64,000 nucleotides of DNA from assembly GCF_003852545.1 (NCBI RefSeq), contig NZ_QAJR01000019.1:99714-163713 (forward strand), in the 5' to 3' direction. The notes beneath the pieces are model-generated. The model saw only the letters and a list, made by a program, of their open reading frames with translations, searched no databases and was not told the origin of the DNA. The stretch is from Acidovorax sp. FJL06 (GTDB lineage Bacteria; Pseudomonadota; Gammaproteobacteria; Burkholderiales; Burkholderiaceae_C). Shown here one piece after another: positions 58,363 through 64,000 of the stretch (its first letter is position 1; every line of letters starts with the position of its first letter). The translations under genes and the position numbers were made by a program.

Positions 58363-58949
58363 CGGCGACACACACCATGCCATCCATTGTGGTTGTCTAC
58401 CATTCCGGCTACGGCCATACCCGTCGATTGGCACAGGCCGTTGCCCAAGGTGCGGAGGCCGCATTGCTGGAGATTGATGCGCAAGGTACTCTGCCTGAGT
58501 CCGCCTGGATGGGGCTGGCTGCCGCGGATTTGATTGTGCTGGGCTCACCCACTTATATGGGTAGCGCGAGTTGGCAGTTCAAGCGATTTGCCGATGACTC
58601 TTCGGCGGCCTGGATGGCCCAGAAATGGAAAGACAAACTCTTCGCAGGCTTCACCAACAGCGGAAGCATGAGCGGCGACAAGCTGTCCACCTTGCAGTAC
58701 TTCATGACATTTGCCATGCAACACAGCGGCCTGTGGGTGGGCACCGGCATGATGCCCTCCAATACCAAGGCAGCTCTGCGCAACGACGTGAACTATGTCG
58801 GTTCATCTTCAGGCGCAATGGCCACAACACCGGTCGATGCGGGGGTTGACGAAATGTTGGAAGGCGATATCGAGACGGCCAGGCGTTTTGGCGAACGGCT
58901 TCGGGACGTTGCGAAGCGCTACTCGAATACGTCGCCTCACAAGGCGTAA
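58359..58949 (+). CDS. Flavodoxin-like NAD(P)H-dependent oxidoreductase (WrbA-like)
   Basis: The 196-residue protein has the FMN phosphate loop VVYHSGYGHTRRLA (near 8-21) and the flavodoxin PTYMG loop (near 65), as in WrbA and related NADPH:quinone reductases. It starts within the NmrA gene stop (ATGA overlap), so the two belong to one operon. It probably reduces quinones by two electrons. Confidence 0.88.
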   Translation: MTATHTMPSIVVVYHSGYGHTRRLAQAVAQGAEAALLEIDAQGTLPESAWMGLAAADLIVLGSPTYMGSASWQFKRFADDSSAAWMAQKWKDKLFAGFTNSGSMSGDKLSTLQYFMTFAMQHSGLWVGTGMMPSNTKAALRNDVNYVGSSSGAMATTPVDAGVDEMLEGDIETARRFGERLRDVAKRYSNTSPHKA

Positions 58950-59118
58950 CAGGGCGCTCCTTTCAGGATCCGGGGCTTCAGCCGCAGGGCCAGCCCCATT
59001 CGGGAATCTCCGCATCGAGTTCCGGCCAGCAGGTCGGGACGGATTGCGTCTGTGCACGGCACAACTCGGCTGCTCGCCAACATTAGGCACCGTTCGATAC
59101 ATAAATGGACTTGCAATC

Positions 59119-59859
59119 ATGAAAACACTTCTTGGAAAACGTGCTTTTGTCACTGGCGCAAGCCGTGGAATCGGAGCTGCGGTCGCGCGTCGCCTTGCGT
59201 CTGAAGGTGCCGATGTCGCAATTGGCTACGAGAAGTCCGCCACGGCAGCGGATGCGATTGCCAAGGCGATTCGCAGCACCGGACGCAATGCCGTCACGGT
59301 CCCGATGAGCGCAGCCGACCCGACTTCAGTGAAAGCAGCGGTCGATCGCGCAGCGGCAGAACTCGGAGGGCTCGACATCCTGGTCAACAACGCCGGGATC
59401 TTCCGCACGGGCTCCATCGAATCCGCCAGCCTCGCGGATATTGACGAGACCCTTTCTGTCAACCTGCGTGCGGTTGTCGTCGCCACGCAAGCGGCGCTCG
59501 CCTACATGAGCAATGGTGGCCGAATCATCAACACAGGCAGCAACCTAGCGACTCGTGTGCCGGGAGGCGGAATGACCTTGTATGCGGCAAGCAAAGCCGC
59601 ATTGATCGGCCTCACCAAAGGGCTGGCACGCGACCTCGGCTCCCGCAGTATCACGGTCAATGTCATCCACCCGGGCTCAACCGACACGGACATGAATCCC
59701 GCGGACGGCGAGCATGCGCAGTTCCAGTTGCAGCGCATGGCGATTCCGCGTTACGCGGACCCCGACGAGCTGGCCGCTCTGTATGCCTTTGTTGCCAGTC
59801 CACAGGCTCGGTCGATCAACGGAGCGGAACTTACGGTGGACGGCGCAGCCAACGCATAA
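59119..59859 (+). CDS. Classical short-chain dehydrogenase/reductase
   Basis: From the ATG at 59119 (MKTLLGKRAFVTGASRG) the enzyme has 246 residues. TGASRGIG, NNAG, the catalytic Ser in INTGSN, and YAASK are in the expected order. It is an NAD(P)-dependent oxidoreductase of the FabG-like branch; the substrate is unknown. It is separated from the flavodoxin-like gene by 169 bp but is on the same strand. Confidence 0.9.
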   Translation: MKTLLGKRAFVTGASRGIGAAVARRLASEGADVAIGYEKSATAADAIAKAIRSTGRNAVTVPMSAADPTSVKAAVDRAAAELGGLDILVNNAGIFRTGSIESASLADIDETLSVNLRAVVVATQAALAYMSNGGRIINTGSNLATRVPGGGMTLYAASKAALIGLTKGLARDLGSRSITVNVIHPGSTDTDMNPADGEHAQFQLQRMAIPRYADPDELAALYAFVASPQARSINGAELTVDGAANA

Positions 59860-59984
59860 ATTTGGCCTCATCACGTTGTTGCAGCGAGCGGTCTTCTCGC
59901 TCGTTCGACGGCGTAGTAGCGATGAACGTGCGCCGCCTCTTGACTTTGCCATCGCCAAGTTATGAGAATATTGGAGGTTATTTT

Positions 59985-60422
59985 GTGATTAAGAAACTAT
60001 CAGCATTTATTTTATTGGCGGTCATTGTTTTTGGAGCCTATAGAGGTATTGCGACACTCAATACAAGTGCGAAAGAAATTGAAAAAATTGATGCTAAAGA
60101 CATTGTTGATGCTTTGGTTGCCGAGTCAAATGGCAAAACACCAAAAATGATAAATGATGAAATGAGATTGGAAAGCGTTAAAAAGAATGGACTGCAAATC
60201 ACTTTCTTGAATACGGTAGTCTCTGCATCCTCTAATGAAGTGGACCCAGAAGAAGTAAAATCAATCTATTTTCCAGTTATGTCACAAAGCCTGTGTGGAA
60301 GCGAAAATATGTTGATCGCTTTATCTAAAGGTGTCGTGTTTAGGTATGTATATCAAGGTAATGATGAAAAAAATATTACTGAATACACAATAGATCGTAC
60401 ATCATGTGGTGGAAACTCATAA
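59985..60422 (+). CDS. Low-GC small envelope protein of unknown function
   Basis: A GTG at 59985 lies 7 bp after GGAGG (59973-59977), so this start is strongly supported over one 41 codons upstream. The 145-residue protein has an N-terminal membrane segment or signal (IKKLSAFILLAVIVFGAYRG) and a soluble outer part with two cysteines (SQSLCGSEN, RTSCGGN) that may pair. The DNA is clearly AT-rich, in contrast to all neighbours, and a large hairpin follows. Recent transfer of a single gene is the simplest reading. I know no family. Confidence 0.75.
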   Translation: MIKKLSAFILLAVIVFGAYRGIATLNTSAKEIEKIDAKDIVDALVAESNGKTPKMINDEMRLESVKKNGLQITFLNTVVSASSNEVDPEEVKSIYFPVMSQSLCGSENMLIALSKGVVFRYVYQGNDEKNITEYTIDRTSCGGNS

Positions 60423-60461
60423 CAAGGCGCTCCAGCACCGCACATTTCTTGTGCTCGACAG

Positions 60462-60521
60462 TTTGTAAGTTGGTTTTTTGGAAGCATTTTGCGCAGAAAA
60501 CCACAAAAAACAACTTACAAA
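60462..60521. repeat. 20-bp inverted repeat after the low-GC gene
   Basis: TTTGTAAGTTGGTTTTTTGG (60462-60481) is mirrored by CCACAAAAAACAACTTACAA (60501-60520) with a single-base bulge, around about 19 bp of loop. It could be the terminator of the small gene or the edge of a small mobile unit. I see no T tract outside the stem. Confidence 0.65.
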
Positions 60522-60679
60522 TGCGGCTGAGCTTGGCGATGTTCCCCAGCAGATCCTCAAGCTGCTTTTGGTCACGGGGTGAAGCGGTTGTGAAAGCAGC
60601 CGTCTTCGATCCCGGTCTTTTCTGGCAATGGCTGGTTGCCAAGCTTGGTATCGCCTCCCGTCTTCTTGAAGGGGTTTTA

Positions 60680-61020
60680 GTGTCTTCCTCGTCCAGTGGC
60701 TCTACCTGCTCGGGCAACCCCGTGCAGTCGCCTTCCAAGCCAGCTGCAGACACTTCAATCTGGCCCGCCATCGCATCGCTGACGCTGGGCGTGTTCGGCC
60801 TAGTGATGGCCGAATTCCTGTCGATCAGCCTGCTGACGGCGATGGCCACCGACCTGGGCATCAGCGACGGCGCCGCTGGCCAAGCGATCACGGTCACAGC
60901 GCTGTTCGGAGCTGTCGGGGCGCCGTCATTGCACTGCTGACGAGGCGCCTGGGCTGCCGCGTCGTCATGCTGACGTTCACGGCGTTGCTGCTGTGTAACG
61001 CCATTGCCAAGCACGGCTCC
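60680..61020 (+). pseudogene. N-terminal fragment of an MFS efflux transporter
   Basis: A GTG at 60680 opens a frame with SIWPAIASLTLGVFGLVMAE and SLLTAMATDLGISDGAAGQA, the first two helices of a drug/sugar-efflux MFS protein. Near 60920 the frame changes: the continuation GAVIALLTRRLGCRVVMLTF is in another frame, and similarity stops at about 61015. At most the first third of the protein survives. Confidence 0.7.
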
Positions 61021-61238
61021 ACTTGGGATCCAAATTACCATTGCGCTTGACTTCCAAGACGGTTGCTCAGGGCACACGACGGCTTGTGGCAACAGCAGTC
61101 ACTCCAGCCTCGATCGACGAATGACTGAGATCAGCCTGTAGCAGCCAAGCCGGACGCCGGTTCTGCAGCGCTTGCTGCCGTTCGATTCGTATAGCCGAAC
61201 TCACGCTATGTACCGCATAGCGGCCATGGCCACGCGCT

Positions 61239-61391
61239 TCAATCGATGTCTTTAGGCTGCCAGCAGGGGCGCAGCGGTCCCGCTCTCACGGTCGACTCAA
61301 GCTTGGAGTGCCCCAGGAGCAGTTGCAAGGCACGTAGGTTTTTGGTGCGCCTGTAGATCAGCGTCGCCTCGGTTGCGGTGAAGTCGCGTGT
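61239..61391 (-). pseudogene. C-terminal fragment of a tyrosine recombinase
   Basis: ATLIYRRTKNLRALQLLLGH and SKLESTVR match the last part of integrases common in this family of bacteria (HSMRRTKASLIYKRTGN). The nucleophilic Tyr that should follow (STVRYLG) is lost, as the frame ends RAGPLRPCWQ. No other part of an integrase is preserved around it. It may mark an older island end. Confidence 0.6.
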
Positions 61392-61658
61392 TGTCCCGTC
61401 GTCGCTGGCCCGCCGAAGGCGAAGATCTTCCGGGAGCTCACGCACTGGTACCTTGGCGTGCCTGCCGCGTTCCCGCCGTATCGGGTGAGGTTGGCGGGAT
61501 TCGGCGCCTGATGGCCACGCTTTTCTGAGGGCGACGACGCATCGCACGCTAATGCTGATGGCCTCGACTAGTAGAAGACGCTCGATGTTGATTTCCACGC
61601 AAAGCTGACCCACCATTTCCATCGAATCTTGACCCACCCTGGTTCGTGAGCTTCACGC

Positions 61659-62462
61659 TCACGTTGTGGATAAGTTCTTGGTCGCCTTCTCCTTCTTGGT
61701 GGTCTGTGGTGGTTGCTGTGCGGAGCTGTTCTTGAACCTGTAGCTGTCGTTACCCGTTTCCAGAATATGGCAGTGATGCGTGAGTCGGTCCAGCAGTGCC
61801 GTGGTCATCTTGGCATCCCCGAACACACTGGCCCATTCGCTGAAGCTCAGGTTGGTGGTGATCACAACGCTGGTGCGCTCGTACAGCTTGGACAGCAGGT
61901 GGAACAGCAAGGCTCCTCCTGACGTGCTGAATGGCAGGTAGCCCAGTTCATCCAGGATCACCAGATCGGCATAGGCTAGGCGGTGCGCGATCTGCCCCGG
62001 CTTGCCCTGGGCCTTCTCCTCTTCCAGTGCATTGACCAGCTCCACCGTGGAGAAGAACCGCACCCTGCGGTGATGGTGCTCAATGGCTTGCACCCCGAGG
62101 GCTGTGGCGATGTGGGTCTTGCCCGTACCCGGGCCACCCACCAACACCACGTTGTTGGCGTTCTCCAAGAATTCGCAGCGGTGCAGCTGGCGTACCAGTG
62201 CCTCGTTCACCTCACTGTGGCCGAAGTCAAACCCAGCCAGGTCCCGGTACGCCGGGAACCTGGCCACCTTCAATTGGTAGGCCACCGAGCGCACCTCTCG
62301 CTCGGCGGTCTCGGCCTTGAGCAGTTGGGACAGGATGGGCTGCGCCGCATCGAAGGCCGGTGCACCTTGCTCAGCCAGTTCTGCAACTGCCTGGGCCATG
62401 CCGTGCATCTTGAGCTCGCGCAGCATGATCACGATGGAAGCGATGGCAGGGTCATGACGCAT
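61659..62462 (-). CDS. istB: IS21 helper ATPase IstB
   Basis: The 267-residue AAA+ protein has [15 protein letters not shown] (Walker A, near 107) and [16 protein letters not shown] (Walker B). IstB assists the IstA transposase in IS21 transposition. Its start overlaps the istA end by 11 bp, as in other IS21 elements. The frame is intact. Confidence 0.95.
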   Translation of the reverse strand: MRHDPAIASIVIMLRELKMHGMAQAVAELAEQGAPAFDAAQPILSQLLKAETAEREVRSVAYQLKVARFPAYRDLAGFDFGHSEVNEALVRQLHRCEFLENANNVVLVGGPGTGKTHIATALGVQAIEHHHRRVRFFSTVELVNALEEEKAQGKPGQIAHRLAYADLVILDELGYLPFSTSGGALLFHLLSKLYERTSVVITTNLSFSEWASVFGDAKMTTALLDRLTHHCHILETGNDSYRFKNSSAQQPPQTTKKEKATKNLSTT

Positions 62463-63978
62463 AGCGCACCTCCCTCAATTGGTCGTAACGAAGCACATTG
62501 GCTTGGGGTTCCACCGCCAGCTTGAGGGCCTGCGGCGATGTGACCGGTGCTGGGGCGGGCTTACCGTCCAGCAGGCGGTGGAGCACGTTCAGGATGTGGG
62601 TCTTGCTGGCAGCCCCTGACTCCAGTGCCAACTCCACTGCAGCGAGCACAGCTTGTTCATCGTGGTGCAGCACCAGTGCCAGTACCTCCACCATCTCCCG
62701 GTCGCCGCCGGGTTGCTTGAGCAAGGTGGCCTGCAGTCGCTTGAAGGCCGCTGGTAGCTCCAGGAATGGGGCGCCGTTGCGCAAAGCTCCTGGTTTGCGC
62801 TGCAGCACCGCCAAGTAGTGGCGCAAGTCGTACACGGTCTGACCCGTACCGTGGTGGTTACGCTCGATCAGGCGCTGATGCTCGCACACGATCTGGCCTT
62901 CGGCGGCGACCACCAGGCGATCGGCGTAGACCCGCAGGCTCACCGGCCGATTGGCATACGGCGCCGGCACGCTGTAGCGATTGCGCTCGAAGTGGACCAA
63001 GCAGGTGGGTGAGATGCGCTTGGTGTGCTCCACAAAGCCATCGAAGGGCCGGGGCATCGGCATCAAGGTTGCCTTCTCTTGAGCCCAGACATCCGCGACG
63101 GTGCCCGGCAGCTTGCCGTGCTCGATCTCGTGCCACAGCGCCACGCAGCGCTCTTCAAGCCAGGCATTGAGATCGGGCAGGCTTTGGAATGGCGGCACCA
63201 CCTGCCACAGGCGATGGCGGGCATCGCGCACGTTCTTCTCCACCTGGCCCTTCTCCCAGCCCGACGCGGGATTGCAGAACTCGGCCTCGAACAGGAAGTG
63301 GCTGACCATGGCCGCAAAGCGCGCATTGACGTCGCGCTCCTTGCCACGGCGCACCCGGTCTACAGCGGTGCGCATGTTGTCGTAGATGCCACGGCGGGGC
63401 ACGCCACCCAGGACTACGAATGCATGGTTGTGGGCATCGAACAGCATCTCGTGCGTCTGCAGGGGGTAGGCGCGCAGGTAGAACGCTCGGCTGTGGCTGA
63501 GCTTGAAGTGGGCTACCTGCAGCTTGGTGCGCACGCCAGCGAGAACAGCCCAGTCCTCGCTCCAGTCGAACTGGAAGGCCTCACCCGGACCGAAGGTCAG
63601 GGGAACGAAGGTGCCACGGCCAGTGGTCTGCTGTGCCACAAGGCGCTGCTCGTGCCAGAGGCGCGCAAAGGCCGCCACACGGTTGTAGGAGCCGCCATAA
63701 CCGAGCGCCTGCAGATCCACGTACATCTGCTTGATGGTGCGCCGCTGCTTGCGGGATCGGCCAGCTTCCGTCTTGAGCCAGCCGGCGAGCTTCAAGGCGA
63801 AGGGATCGAGCTTGGATGGACTGACCCGCTTGGCATAGTGCGGCTCGGCCTCGCCTACGCGCAGGTACTTGCGGATGGTGTTGCGCGAGAGGCCCGTGCG
63901 GCGGGCGATCTCCCGGATGGACAGCTGCTCTCGCAGGGCCCAGCGCCTGATGACACTCAGTGTTGCCACGTCTATCAC
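62452..63978 (-). CDS. istA: IS21 transposase IstA
   Basis: The 508-residue transposase begins with a helix-turn-helix ([20 protein letters not shown]). The DDE integrase core follows ([51 protein letters not shown]-like). The C-terminus is basic. The frame is complete from 63978, and the element's outer end is to the right of the window. Confidence 0.95.
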   Translation of the reverse strand: MIDVATLSVIRRWALREQLSIREIARRTGLSRNTIRKYLRVGEAEPHYAKRVSPSKLDPFALKLAGWLKTEAGRSRKQRRTIKQMYVDLQALGYGGSYNRVAAFARLWHEQRLVAQQTTGRGTFVPLTFGPGEAFQFDWSEDWAVLAGVRTKLQVAHFKLSHSRAFYLRAYPLQTHEMLFDAHNHAFVVLGGVPRRGIYDNMRTAVDRVRRGKERDVNARFAAMVSHFLFEAEFCNPASGWEKGQVEKNVRDARHRLWQVVPPFQSLPDLNAWLEERCVALWHEIEHGKLPGTVADVWAQEKATLMPMPRPFDGFVEHTKRISPTCLVHFERNRYSVPAPYANRPVSLRVYADRLVVAAEGQIVCEHQRLIERNHHGTGQTVYDLRHYLAVLQRKPGALRNGAPFLELPAAFKRLQATLLKQPGGDREMVEVLALVLHHDEQAVLAAVELALESGAASKTHILNVLHRLLDGKPAPAPVTSPQALKLAVEPQANVLRYDQLREVRYAS

Positions 63979-64000
63979 TCCTGGTCTCCTGCTGCTCAGC

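Larger units (their letters stand above)
38568..64000. mobile_element. Genomic island inserted in tRNA-Lys (right end not in window)
   Basis: The boundary is the tRNA fragment and its integrase. Inside are decayed umuDC, AlpA and DUF3987 genes, a MobA/MobL fragment, at least four insertion sequences or remnants (IS1595, IS5, IS3, IS21), several low-GC genes, and pseudogenes. No core housekeeping gene occurs after 38568. Composition changes several times, so the island is a mosaic of separate acquisitions. Confidence 0.8.
61586..64000 (-). mobile_element. IS21-family insertion sequence (one end outside the window)
   Basis: istA and istB are present in the typical order. The left end is probably at TGTTGATTTCCACGCAAAGC (61586), followed by two copies of TGACCCACC (61606-61614 and 61630-61638), the multiple end repeats usual in IS21 elements. 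The right end is not in the window, so target duplication cannot be checked. Confidence 0.78.

Noticed and set aside
58944-60436. Two sites with TAACARGGCGCTCC after stop codons, as integron attC sites
   Set aside because: The 14-bp similarity at 58947 and 60419 is real, but neither has the matching right half (GTTRRRY with complementary L' box) at a proper distance, and no integron integrase is present. ATTAGGC at 59082 is too weak a partner.
62452-62462. Frameshift between istA and istB
   Set aside because: The 11-bp overlap is the normal arrangement in IS21 elements, and both frames are complete.

Overview
The window comes from a high-GC betaproteobacterium, most likely a member of the Comamonadaceae close to Acidovorax. 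This rests on the neighbourhood (sucA-sucB-lpd-zapE, clpS-clpA, dnaE, bamD), on the GC-rich codon use, and on dispersed palindromes of a type I recall from that family (positions 2365-2428, 8484-8525, 10039-10087, 29601-29634). Genus-level assignment is inference.

Bases 1 to about 38560 are core chromosome. In order: a GAF-PAS-GGDEF-EAL signalling protein whose GGDEF signature is missing; a Fur-box-controlled unit of a small orfX-like gene, Mn-type superoxide dismutase and a ZIP metal transporter; a small lipoprotein; a Ser/Thr kinase fused to a cyclic-nucleotide-binding domain; a Cys/Met-metabolism PLP enzyme; exonuclease I; an MltB-type lytic transglycosylase; a DctB-DctD two-component system with a dicarboxylate transporter behind a sigma-54-type promoter; clpA and clpS; dnaE; bamD; a DinG/YoaA-type helicase with a DUF465 protein; a PP2C phosphatase; the 2-oxoglutarate dehydrogenase genes with zapE; an AI-2E/PerM family protein; and a chemotaxis receptor.

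From 38568 to the end lies a genomic island. Its left boundary is the 3' part of a tRNA-Lys gene (an att site). A tyrosine integrase follows behind four copies of an 11-bp repeat. Then come decayed umuD and umuC with a LexA-like box upstream, a DUF3987 (YfjI-like) gene split at a run of nine A, an AlpA-type regulator, an IS1595 insertion with an 8-bp target duplication, an integrase-like gene that has lost most catalytic residues and is coupled to an unknown gene, a truncated MobA/MobL relaxase, an IS5-family insertion with a TTAG duplication beside a truncated GIY-YIG-like gene, a three-gene overlapping operon of unknown proteins, an IS3 remnant, and a LysR-controlled oxidoreductase cluster. 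It closes with a low-GC single-gene insertion, MFS and integrase remnants, and an IS21 element running off the window. The right att copy is not in the window.

The most interesting item is the operon at 52796-55579. Its first protein carries a PD-(D/E)xK-like nuclease pattern, the second has an acidic central linker, and the third is unrecognised. The stop and start codons overlap at both junctions, the genes are intact although their surroundings are decayed, and both sides are mobile-element debris. That is the profile of a defence or DNA-processing module, but the function is inference.
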